From Lysobacterales bacterium (GTDB taxonomy: Bacteria; Pseudomonadota; Gammaproteobacteria; Xanthomonadales; SZUA-36): a stretch of DNA of 58,722 bases. Made by a program: the position numbers and the translations under genes. Location of the stretch: contig JABDPF010000029.1 in assembly GCA_013042915.1 (NCBI GenBank), forward strand, positions 1 to 58,722. Reading direction: 5' to 3'. How positions within the stretch are numbered: the first letter of the stretch is position 1; every line of letters begins with the position of its first letter. Under the pieces are notes generated by a model. That model was not told the DNA's origin. It did no database searches and worked only from the letters and a program-made list of their open reading frames with translations. Below, piece by piece: positions 38,441 through 48,078 of the stretch.

Positions 38441-39622
38441 TCAGGCCATGGCCGATTTCAAACGGGCAATCGCGTCCTCGAGGTAATCCATGCCGGCGGC
38501 GTAGGACAGGCGCAGATGCCCGGGGGCGCCGAACGCGGTGCCAGGTACCGTGGCGACCCCCGCGGTCTCCAGGAGCCACTCCGCCAACTCCACGTCGTCG
38601 CTGACTTCCTCGTGCTCATCGATGTATTCCAGGAACGAGGGGAAGGCATAGAACGCACCGTCGCAGTTTTCACAGCTGACGCCGGGGAGGGCGTTCAGCG
38701 CCTCGTGCATGAAGCGGTAGCGGTCATGAAAGGCCTGGCGCATTTCCTCGACACAATCCTGCGGCCCGGTCAGCGCAGCCACCGCTGCCGCCTGGGAAAC
38801 CGAGCCCGGGCAGGAAGTACTCTGGCTTTGTACCTTGCGCATCGCCTTGACCAGTTCTTCGTGCCCGGCTAGAAACCCGATTCTCCAACCCGTCATGGCA
38901 TAGCCCTTGGAGACACCGTTGATGATCACGATGCGTTCGCGCAGTTCCGGGCAGATGTTTAAAAAAGTGCGGTATGGTCCATCACCCCAGTAGATGAACT
39001 CGTAGATATCGTCACAGGCGATCAGCACCTTCGGGTGCTCGATGAGCACGTCACACAACTCGCGGTAATCGCTTTCGCTGTATACCTTTCCGGTCGGGTT
39101 GGAGGGCGAGTTGAGGATCAGCATCCGCGTGTTTTCGGTCAGCGAGGCTTCCAGTTGCCGCGCGGTGATCTTGAAATCGTTCTCAGCGGAGGCGGAGAGG
39201 ATCACGGGTTGCCCGTCGGCCAGCTTGACCATGTCGGGGTAGGAAACCCAGTAAGGCGCCGGAACGATAACCTCGTCGTCGCGATTCAGCGTGGCCACCA
39301 TCAGGTTGAAAAGGCTCTGCTTGGCGCCATTCGAGGCGATGATCTCTGACGGCACGAACTCCAGACCGTTGTCGCGCCGGAATTTTTCGATGATGGCGTT
39401 CTTCAATTCGGGGGTGCCATCGACCGCGGTATAGCGGGTCTGCCCGCCTTCGATCGCGGCGATTGCAGCCTCTCGTACATGCGCAGGCGTATCGAAATCG
39501 GGCTCGCCTGCGCTCAGGGAAACGATGTCCTTTCCCCGGGTTTTCAGCTCCATGGCTTTCATCGTCACCATGATCGTGGCTGAAGGCTTGATCAGGTCGA
39601 GCCTGGAAGAAGTTCTGCTCAT
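38441..39622 (-). CDS. Class I pyridoxal-phosphate aminotransferase (aspartate aminotransferase type)
   Basis: A 393-residue PLP enzyme. The fold-type I motifs are present: LSAGEPDFDTPAHVREAAI, ASNGAKQSLFNLM, LILNSPSNPTGKVY, the PLP-lysine region INGVSKGYAMTGWRIGF and the end PGHLRLSYAAG. The pattern fits AspB/aspartate or prephenate aminotransferases of subgroup 1-gamma. I use the ATG at 39622 preceded by GAGAGAGG rather than 39676. It is divergent from uvrB with a 95-base spacer. Confidence 0.92.
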   Translation of the reverse strand: MSRTSSRLDLIKPSATIMVTMKAMELKTRGKDIVSLSAGEPDFDTPAHVREAAIAAIEGGQTRYTAVDGTPELKNAIIEKFRRDNGLEFVPSEIIASNGAKQSLFNLMVATLNRDDEVIVPAPYWVSYPDMVKLADGQPVILSASAENDFKITARQLEASLTENTRMLILNSPSNPTGKVYSESDYRELCDVLIEHPKVLIACDDIYEFIYWGDGPYRTFLNICPELRERIVIINGVSKGYAMTGWRIGFLAGHEELVKAMRKVQSQSTSCPGSVSQAAAVAALTGPQDCVEEMRQAFHDRYRFMHEALNALPGVSCENCDGAFYAFPSFLEYIDEHEEVSDDVELAEWLLETAGVATVPGTAFGAPGHLRLSYAAGMDYLEDAIARLKSAMA

Positions 39623-39665
39623 GGTGGCCTCTCTCTCTAAACCGCGCCGCGGTTCGCCTGCATCG

Positions 39666-39671
39666 TATAAT
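39666..39671 (+). promoter_or_regulatory. Likely -10 of uvrB
   Basis: A perfect TATAAT lies 46 bases before the uvrB start in the shared divergent spacer. No good -35 and no LexA-type palindrome are visible. Confidence 0.4.
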
Positions 39672-39717
39672 AGCAAATTCCCTGTTCGACCCGTCGCGGT
39701 GGATACCCAGCTAAAGT

Positions 39718-41733
<2,016 letters not shown>

Positions 41734-41854
41734 AGAAAACTTAGGCCCGGATTAACCACTCCTTATGGATCGATAAACAAATATAAATGCATGTAAAACA
41801 TCAGCTTAAAAGCACATAACACTTCCTTTAATACCCGCCTAACCACGACCTTCT

Positions 41855-41860
41855 TACAAT
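41855..41860 (+). promoter_or_regulatory. -10-like element before leader RNA
   Basis: TACAAT at 41855-41860 would place a transcription start near 41867, exactly where the folded leader begins. The -35 side is poor. Confidence 0.4.
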
Positions 41861-41866
41861 GGAGTC

Positions 41867-41947
41867 AGCTGAGAGGAGAACCCGGAATACCGGGGTCGAA
41901 GCAGGTTTTGAGGTTCAACAAAGCGTTGCTCTCAGCAGCGCTTTTTT
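41867..41947 (+). ncRNA. Candidate leader RNA or small RNA with terminator and competing pairing
   Basis: An 80-base RNA is proposed. It holds a small hairpin (CCCGG-AATA-CCGGG, 41881-41894) and an 11-base terminator stem (AAAGCGTTGCT 41920-41930 / AGCAGCGCTTT 41934-41944) with a T-run to 41947. GCTGAGAG at 41868-41875 is fully complementary to CTCTCAGC at 41929-41936, which lies in the terminator loop and stem, so the two pairings exclude each other. This is the layout of an attenuator, a riboswitch or a small RNA. It matches no riboswitch class I can recall. Confidence 0.45.
41920..41947 (+). terminator. Rho-independent terminator upstream of a lipoprotein gene
   Basis: Stem AAAGCGTTGCT / AGCAGCGCTTT with loop CTC, one G-U pair, followed by a run of T. 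It lies 48 bases before the start of the lipoprotein gene at 41995. Confidence 0.8.
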
Positions 41948-41994
41948 GTTTGCAGCCGGCCTGGGCCTCAGCGGAACCAATCAAGGAGATTGTC

Positions 41995-42468
41995 ATGAAA
42001 ACCATCTACAAGGCAGCAGTGGTACTGGGAAGCGCCGCGCTGCTGGCCGCCTGCTCTCCGGGGATGTACACCGGTGGCGGTTGGGCGGAATCGGCAGGCG
42101 CCGTTGATCAGAAAGCCAGTTTCAGCTTCAGCGTAGAGAGCTGTAGCGCGGGCTACATGGGTCATTTCAGCCTGAACGACGAGGGCTGGGATATTCCGGT
42201 AGAAATCAGCGGACACGTGCTGGATTTTGGCGAACTCGGTGATTTCGGTGACAACTGCAACTTTTACGCCCTGCTCGAATACAGCTCCGCCAACCCCGAC
42301 TACCCGGGCGAAGGCCACGCCGTGGTCTGTTTCGGAAACGATTCCGAGGCGGCCCAGGCTTCGATGCACGGCAATATCTGGGTCACCGTCCAGAGCGGCC
42401 CGTTCGAGGCCTACGAAAACTACGGACCGATTTACAGTTCCATCCAGTCACACCAGTGTGACACCTGA
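41995..42468 (+). CDS. Predicted lipoprotein, unknown function
   Basis: A 157-residue protein with a lipobox (LGSAALLAAC, Cys20). The mature part is Ser/Gly/aromatic-rich: SFSFSVESCSAGYMGHFSLN, VEISGHVLDFGELGDFGDNC, EGHAVVCFGNDSEAAQASMH. Four Cys after the lipid Cys suggest disulfides. I recognise no family. The ATG at 41995 has AAGGAGA upstream. An in-frame ATG at 41908 would add a second, Sec-like signal, but it lies inside the terminator leader and is probably not used. Confidence 0.78.
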   Translation: MKTIYKAAVVLGSAALLAACSPGMYTGGGWAESAGAVDQKASFSFSVESCSAGYMGHFSLNDEGWDIPVEISGHVLDFGELGDFGDNCNFYALLEYSSANPDYPGEGHAVVCFGNDSEAAQASMHGNIWVTVQSGPFEAYENYGPIYSSIQSHQCDT

Positions 42469-42471
42469 CAT

Positions 42472-44352
42472 TCAGGAATCTCCACTGGCCGCGGCGTAGT
42501 CCGCGGCCAGTCCCAACTTTCTCATCATCGAGCGTTTCTTGGACTGGTGATCCTGCATACGGTGCAGGATGTCGTTCAGCGTGCGCACGGCGTCCTGCAC
42601 GTAAGGCCCCTTGTTTAGCATCACGCACTCGGCTGACTGGCCGATGGCGGCATCGGTGATCTCGGCGCGGCTGGCGTGGCCCCGCTTGGTCAAGCCCTCC
42701 AAGACCTGGGTCGCCCAGATCACCGGAACGTGCGCCGCCTCGCAGATCCACAGGATCTCCTCCTGCAATTCGGCCATGCGCTCGAAGCCGCACTCGGCGG
42801 CCAGGTCACCGCGGGCGATCATCACCCCGCAGGCCGGAAACTCCAGGGCCTGAAGGATAATGTCAGGCAGGTTGTGGAACCCGCGCCGGGTTTCGATCTT
42901 GATCACGACTCCGACTTCCTCGTGACCCATGTCGACCAACCGCTGCCGAAGCTCCGCGACGTCATCGGGCGTGTTCGTGAAAGACAGGCCGATCATGTCG
43001 GCGTGCGCCGCCACGAAAGGTAATTCGGCGACGTCTTCGGCGCTCAGGGCGGGCAGGTCAAGCGGGGTATCGGGCAGGTTAACGCCCTTGTCCGAACCCA
43101 GTTTCTCGAGGGGCTTGCGGGTGTGGTCGATGCGAACCCGCAGACGATCCGTTTGGCGCTTGTCGATGATTCCGCTGATGCGGCCGTCATCGAAGCCGAT
43201 GCGGTCGCCGGGACGGGCGTCGCGGTAGACTTCGGGTATCGGCAGCGATACCCGGCCCGGTCTCAGCTGGGCGCCGTCGTCCCCGATGAGCGCGGCTCGG
43301 CCCGGTTTCTCGGTGTTGACCAGCTGAAGGTAATCGCTGTGGCGGAGGTGGATTATGCTCTCGCGTTCCGGCAGGTTGTCGGTGATGCATTCGACTGCCT
43401 TACCTTTCAGCACCAGGCGGGTGTTTGCGGTCACGTAGGTCGTTTTCCTGGCAGCAGCCCAACAGCCGCTGTCACCGACCTCGACAATTCGCCAGCGCCG
43501 CTTGGAGCCACGCGCGTCCTTGAGCCGAACCGTGTCACCCGCCTCGCATTGCGACAGCCATGCCCGTGGCACGGACAGGCAGGCGTCGGCGGAGTCGCAT
43601 TCCTTGCCCTGGCCGGGTTCGGCGGTCAGCCAGATGCGCGCAGGGCGCACGATCTCACCGTATTCGTTGCGCCGCGGACGGATTTTCATGACCGGGGCGG
43701 CGGGCTCCATCGGTCCGCTGCGCATCTTCGGGCCGCGCAGGTCCATCAGGACACGGCACGATCGTTTCATCACCCGCTCGGCGTGCGCTTTTTGCTTGAT
43801 CATCCGCGCCCAGCTGTCGGGGTCGCCGTGGGCGCAGTTGATACGCAGGCAGTCCATGCCGCCCTCGACCAGCCGGTGCAGCATCATGTAATCGTCGGCC
43901 GCGTTTTCGGGCATGGTCACCATGATCCGGGCCCGGCGTTGGCTCGGAGGATCGCCGAGCAGGGCAGCCGTGTTGTGCTCGAGGCGCGCAGAGAGATCGC
44001 CGGGGCCACCAAGCGAAGCGGCCCGCCTGGTATCCGGTGAGACCTGTCCGCTCAACAGGTAAAGGTTGTGGAGGACGGCCTCGAGGGTGGCCAGCACGTT
44101 GGATTCCGCACGTCCCAGCGAGGAGAGACCCAATCGGGCCAGTTGCTCCTGCTCCGATCGCAGATCATGGCGCCTGAGGGCGAGGTAGTGCAGCAAGTTC
44201 CGGGCGCTGGCCCGGCGGGCTTCGGGGAGCCTGTCGATGCGTTCTGCGTGGGAGTCGGCAATACGTACCGCGTCGTCGCACAGGAATTTCAGCCTGGCGA
44301 TCAGCGCATCGAAAGCATCCCGCGGCTGTCCGCGGCTCTCTGCGATACCCAT
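42472..44352 (-). CDS. Pyruvate-kinase-barrel protein with novel N-terminal helical domain
   Basis: A 626-residue protein. Residues about 140-600 are a pyruvate kinase barrel: RIMVTMPENAADDYMML, LRINCAHGDPDSWARMI, LMDLRGPKMRSG, the catalytic strand VGVVIKIETRRGFHNLP, VMIARGDLAAECGFERM and HVPVIWATQVLEGLTKRG. The usual C-terminal allosteric domain is missing and replaced by a short helical tail. Residues 1-110 form a helical domain (RNLLHYLALRRHDLRSEQEQ, LGLSSLGRAESNVLATLEA) not found in normal PykA or PykF. It may be a diverged kinase or a regulatory protein. Confidence 0.8.
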   Translation of the reverse strand: MGIAESRGQPRDAFDALIARLKFLCDDAVRIADSHAERIDRLPEARRASARNLLHYLALRRHDLRSEQEQLARLGLSSLGRAESNVLATLEAVLHNLYLLSGQVSPDTRRAASLGGPGDLSARLEHNTAALLGDPPSQRRARIMVTMPENAADDYMMLHRLVEGGMDCLRINCAHGDPDSWARMIKQKAHAERVMKRSCRVLMDLRGPKMRSGPMEPAAPVMKIRPRRNEYGEIVRPARIWLTAEPGQGKECDSADACLSVPRAWLSQCEAGDTVRLKDARGSKRRWRIVEVGDSGCWAAARKTTYVTANTRLVLKGKAVECITDNLPERESIIHLRHSDYLQLVNTEKPGRAALIGDDGAQLRPGRVSLPIPEVYRDARPGDRIGFDDGRISGIIDKRQTDRLRVRIDHTRKPLEKLGSDKGVNLPDTPLDLPALSAEDVAELPFVAAHADMIGLSFTNTPDDVAELRQRLVDMGHEEVGVVIKIETRRGFHNLPDIILQALEFPACGVMIARGDLAAECGFERMAELQEEILWICEAAHVPVIWATQVLEGLTKRGHASRAEITDAAIGQSAECVMLNKGPYVQDAVRTLNDILHRMQDHQSKKRSMMRKLGLAADYAAASGDS

Positions 44353-44437
44353 TGTTGCCTCCTACCTTGACTCTACTCCGCGGTCGAGAAATTTTCCATC
44401 CGTCCTCGACAGGAATCACGACGGGGCCGACCGGGCG

Positions 44438-44863
44438 TCAGCAGGCAAGCTGGCAGACTGCGTCCAACGCGGTCTGCCAGGGTAGCAACACGCACTGTTT
44501 GCGGCTGGGGTAGGGCCGCACGCCATACAGGGGCGCCAGCGGGTTCGACGGATCGGGTTCGTCGACCGAATTCAATGCCTGGCCCAGCTCGGAGCAGAGG
44601 GTTTCCAGGTGATCGACGGGGTTTCCCGGCAGCATCCCGCACATCAGTGAGGCGGAGGCCATGCACAGCGCGCAGGCTTCGCCGTCAAAGGCGATGTCTG
44701 CGACCCGACCCTGCTCGACCCGCAAATAGATCTCGACCCGGTCGCCGCACTGGGGATTCAGCTTCTCGCAGTGGTGCGTGGCGTCGATTTCCCTGCGGTA
44801 GCCGGCGGGGTCGTTGGCGTGGCGACGCACGGTGTCGCGGTAAAGGGATTTCAGGTCGTTCAC
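44438..44863 (-). CDS. SufU/NifU-like iron-sulfur scaffold or sulfur-acceptor protein
   Basis: A 141-residue protein with the SufU pattern: Cys39 in LNPQCGDRVEI, Cys64 in FDGEACALCMASASLM, and Cys124 in RKQCVLLPW. These three ligands match SufU, which accepts sulfur from SufS. The start is a GTG at 44863 overlapping the stop of the upstream gene by GTGA, so it is coupled to the exonuclease-like gene. No sufS or sufB is nearby, which is unusual for SufU. Confidence 0.83.
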   Translation of the reverse strand: MNDLKSLYRDTVRRHANDPAGYRREIDATHHCEKLNPQCGDRVEIYLRVEQGRVADIAFDGEACALCMASASLMCGMLPGNPVDHLETLCSELGQALNSVDEPDPSNPLAPLYGVRPYPSRKQCVLLPWQTALDAVCQLAC

Positions 44864-46029
44864 AAGGCAATATCCACCCAAACGAGGCGGTGATCGGAAG
44901 CTTTCGAGGGATCGCTGTCGATGAGACCAGGTGCGGGCCAGAAAACGCCGCAATCGATCACCTCGAGGTTGGCCGAGGGCAAAACGTAATCCAGCCTCAG
45001 GTTTCCCGTGTAGCGATCATTGAAGTCCGCCGTGTCGTGGGCCGGGTCTCCCGAGTGCTTCTCGTTTACACCGCCCTGTTCGCGCGCGGCATCGAGAGCC
45101 CCGACGCTGGAGGGAACGCAGGCCGTTTGAATCCAGGCGGCGTCCAGCAATTGCTGGATTGCGCCGGGGCGTGAATCGCCGTCGTCGGGGTCGGCGTTGA
45201 GGTCGCCCGCGATCACGAAAGGTGCGTTCGGGGACAGGCCTCCGTGTCGGCCCTCGTCGTCCTCGATCCACGGCGCCGGATCGGGCGAGGTGTATTCCCG
45301 CCAGAAGCGAATCTCATCGAAATTACGGCGGCCGTTGCGGTCCTCGGGGCCGTCGAAGACCGGCGGGGTGGGGTGCGAGGCCAGCAGGTGCAGATCCTTG
45401 CCGCCGACGCGTACAACGAGGTCCCAGTGGCTCTTGGAGCTCAACCGCAGCCGGTTCCAGGTCGCGTCCGGGTAAAACGCGCTGCCGTCCGGGTTGGGGG
45501 GTCGCGCCGCTCCGGGCATGGCGGACCATCGGAAGTGACGGAACGTGCGGCTTTTCCTTCGATCGATCGGATGGCGCGTCAGCACCAGCATGCCGTACTG
45601 GCCGGGGAAATGGCCAAAGCCCCAGGCGTCGCCGGGTCCGCCGGTTTTGCCGTCGCCGTCCAGGTCCAGCCCGCTGTCGATACCGGTATTGACCTCTGCG
45701 CGATAAGAATGCTCGTAGGCAATCGGATCGCGCCCCTCCTGGCTTGTTGCGAGGAAGTGTTCGTTGAACCGGGCCGCGGCGTCGATCGACGGGTCGTAAT
45801 CGAACTCGTTGAGCAGCACGATGTCGGGACGGACGCGCTGCAAAACGGCGGCCACGAGCCGCAGGCGCTCGTGCTGCGCCGACTGCAGCGCTGCCGACAT
45901 CTCGCCGGCCGCCTCGAAACCCATCGCAATGTTGAAGGTGGCGATACGCAGGCGTTGCGTATCGTTTGCTGCACTGCCTGCTGTCATCGTGGTGAGCAAT
46001 AAAAAGCCGAGAAGCGTTATTCGCATCAC
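44860..46029 (-). CDS. Secreted endonuclease/exonuclease/phosphatase family protein
   Basis: A 389-residue protein with a signal peptide (MRITLLGFLLLTTMTAGSAA). The EEP fold motifs are visible: RIATFNIAMGFEAAGEMSAA, IVLLNEFDYDPS, LHLLASHPTPPVFDGPEDRN, FVIAGDLNADPDDG and the C-terminal ASDHRLVWVDI. It probably acts as a phosphodiesterase or phosphatase in the periplasm; DNase, lipid or sphingomyelinase-like activities cannot be told apart. It is coupled to the SufU-like gene and divergent from an AhpD-like gene. Confidence 0.85.
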   Translation of the reverse strand: MMRITLLGFLLLTTMTAGSAANDTQRLRIATFNIAMGFEAAGEMSAALQSAQHERLRLVAAVLQRVRPDIVLLNEFDYDPSIDAAARFNEHFLATSQEGRDPIAYEHSYRAEVNTGIDSGLDLDGDGKTGGPGDAWGFGHFPGQYGMLVLTRHPIDRRKSRTFRHFRWSAMPGAARPPNPDGSAFYPDATWNRLRLSSKSHWDLVVRVGGKDLHLLASHPTPPVFDGPEDRNGRRNFDEIRFWREYTSPDPAPWIEDDEGRHGGLSPNAPFVIAGDLNADPDDGDSRPGAIQQLLDAAWIQTACVPSSVGALDAAREQGGVNEKHSGDPAHDTADFNDRYTGNLRLDYVLPSANLEVIDCGVFWPAPGLIDSDPSKASDHRLVWVDIAL

Positions 46030-46101
46030 CGTATGATATAGCGAAATGCTTAACGGGAGCGGTTTACGCTGCTTTCATGGCGCTCCAGGAGGATCCGAGC
46101 C

Positions 46102-46701
46102 ATGCCGTACATCGAGGTCATTCATCCCGACGAGGCTGAAGGGCGGCTCAGGCGGATTTACGATCGCGTGACCGGCCCGGGCGGGCAGGTCGACAACGTG
46201 CTCCAAATCCACAGTCTGCGGCCGCACACGCTCGAGGGGCACATGGCGCTTTACAAGTCCGTGCTGCATCATCCCCGCAATGATCTGCCGAAGTGGTTCC
46301 TGGAGGCCATCGGCGTGCTGGTCAGCCTGCTCAACGACTGCAGCTACTGCGCGCGCCATCATGCGGCGGGCATGAAGCGACAAATGTCCGGCGACACGGA
46401 AAAGTATGAAGGCTGCCTCGAACAACTGCACCGCGATCATCCGGGCGAACCGTTCAGCGATGCCGAACAGGCGGCGTTGGAGTACGCGCGAAAGTTGACC
46501 ATCGCGCCGGGTTTCGTTGTTGTGGCTGATCTTACGCCGATGCGAGAAGCAGGCTATGGCGACGGCGAGATCTTCGAGGTCAACCAGGTGGCCGCGTATT
46601 TCGCCTATGCAAATCGCACGGTTACCGGCCTGGGCGTGCACACCGAAGGCGAGGCGTTGGGGCTGTTTCCGCCGGACGGGGAAGAGTGGCGGCACGGATG
46701 A
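46102..46701 (+). CDS. AhpD-like (carboxymuconolactone decarboxylase family) protein
   Basis: A 199-residue helical protein with the redox motif CSYCARHH (Cys80, Cys83, His87), typical of the peroxidase-related AhpD-like subgroup. The N-terminal part (IEVIHPDEAEGRLRRIYDRV) and the C-terminal YFAYANRTVTGLGV are also characteristic. It probably reduces peroxides or thiols. AGGAGG precedes the ATG. It is convergent with the hydrogenase operon. Confidence 0.88.
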   Translation: MPYIEVIHPDEAEGRLRRIYDRVTGPGGQVDNVLQIHSLRPHTLEGHMALYKSVLHHPRNDLPKWFLEAIGVLVSLLNDCSYCARHHAAGMKRQMSGDTEKYEGCLEQLHRDHPGEPFSDAEQAALEYARKLTIAPGFVVVADLTPMREAGYGDGEIFEVNQVAAYFAYANRTVTGLGVHTEGEALGLFPPDGEEWRHG

Positions 46702-46738
46702 GGCGGCCCGGCCCCGCATGTGTCAATCGTGCCGGGCG

Positions 46739-48022
46739 TCAATCATCCCACTCGACGGGCTCGCCGTCGTCGTCCACCAGGTACTCGACCAGCAACTCGG
46801 CCAGGCTCTCCAGTTCGCGATCCCACTTCCAGTAGTCCTTGCTGCCGTCCATGGTAAGCCGGCAGTTGGCGCAGGACGAGACCATCATCTGGGCGCCGGT
46901 GTCCTCCACCTGCTTCATCTTGATCTGGAAAACCTTGTGCCGCAGGTCGGCTGCTCGCTCCATTGCCTGCACGCCACCGCCTCCGCCGCAGCACCAGTTC
47001 TCGTCGCCCGTAGGCGTCATCTCGCGGAAGTCCTCGGCGTCGTCCAGCAGAAAGCGGGCAAGGTGGGTTGCACCACCGCGCCGCGAGATCTGGCAGGGAT
47101 CGTGGTACGTGATCGAACCTTCGATGGGGCGGAATTTGAGTTTGCCGTCGGCTTTGAGCCTGGACAACAGCTCGGTGATGTGGAGCACCTCGAAGGGCAG
47201 GGCGCGCCCGAGGATGTTGGCCCCGGACCAGCGCAGCGCCCCGTACGCGTGGCCGCATTCGGGTATCACGACGGTCTTGGCGCCGAGTTCCTCGGCTGCA
47301 TTGACGATGCGCTCGAGCGCCAGCTTGGCGATGTCCGGCTTGCCGGCCAGGAAGCCGAAGTTGGTGGCTTCGTAACCGGTGCTGCTGAACGTCCAGTTGA
47401 CCCCGGCGTGGTTGAGCAGGCGCGCCATCGCGATGATCGATTTCGGATATTTCATCATCTCGATCGAGGAGACCGTGAGCAGGATGTCGGAACCTTCCTT
47501 GTCCATCGGCAGGTCGACTTCGTAGTCGTCTTCCAGCCATTCCACGCGGCCGTCGAACACCGAGGGTGTCATACCGAGCGGGCTGCCCTTTTCGCGCACG
47601 TTTTCTGCGGCCTGCATGAAGTCCTCGGGGCCACGCCCGGCGGCTGCGAACGCCGAGCGCGAGGCGCTGACGATCGACGCGATGTCGATGCCCATCGGGC
47701 ACACCTGGGTGCAGCGTCCGCACATCGTGCAGGAATCGAACAGGAGTTCCTCCCATTCCTGGAGTTCCGCCTCGGTGATCTTGGCTCCGCCGAACCAGCG
47801 CCAGGGCCAGGAGTTCTTCTTGTGGGCGCGGGCCATCGGGAACAGCTTGTAGGCCGGCGTGTACTTGGGATCCCCCGTCACCTCGTAAAAGTGGCAGGCG
47901 GTCGCGCAGAGCCCGCAGCGCACGCAGGACTCCAGGTAGGAGGCCAGGTTGCCGCTGTTGAGCGCCAGGAAGCGATCGGCTGCGGCCTGGGCATCATTTC
48001 GTGCTGTCGTTTGATCTGTCAT
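46739..48022 (-). CDS. isp2: Isp2: HdrD/DsrK-like iron-sulfur subunit of Isp-type hydrogenase
   Basis: A 427-residue cytosolic protein, last gene of the hydrogenase operon. It has two ferredoxin-type [4Fe-4S] sites (CVRCGLCATAC at 33-43 and CTMCGRCTQVCP near 100) and a CCG domain (HDPCQISRRGG, NWCCGGGGGVQAME, CANCRLTMDG) that could hold a noncubane cluster. The region VIPECGHAYGALRW is DsrK-like. In Thiocapsa-type operons Isp2 lies between isp1 and the large subunit; here it follows the large subunit. It would accept electrons across the membrane from Isp1. Confidence 0.9.
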   Translation of the reverse strand: MTDQTTARNDAQAAADRFLALNSGNLASYLESCVRCGLCATACHFYEVTGDPKYTPAYKLFPMARAHKKNSWPWRWFGGAKITEAELQEWEELLFDSCTMCGRCTQVCPMGIDIASIVSASRSAFAAAGRGPEDFMQAAENVREKGSPLGMTPSVFDGRVEWLEDDYEVDLPMDKEGSDILLTVSSIEMMKYPKSIIAMARLLNHAGVNWTFSSTGYEATNFGFLAGKPDIAKLALERIVNAAEELGAKTVVIPECGHAYGALRWSGANILGRALPFEVLHITELLSRLKADGKLKFRPIEGSITYHDPCQISRRGGATHLARFLLDDAEDFREMTPTGDENWCCGGGGGVQAMERAADLRHKVFQIKMKQVEDTGAQMMVSSCANCRLTMDGSKDYWKWDRELESLAELLVEYLVDDDGEPVEWDD

Positions 48023-48078
48023 GGCATTCGTTCCATTTCGATTGATCCGATTCCGTTTTCAGCCGGAGCGGTCTTCGT

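Noticed and set aside
41908-41994. Upstream in-frame ATG adding a Sec-like signal to the lipoprotein
   Set aside because: The start lies within the terminator leader, has no ribosome site, and would place two signal peptides in tandem.
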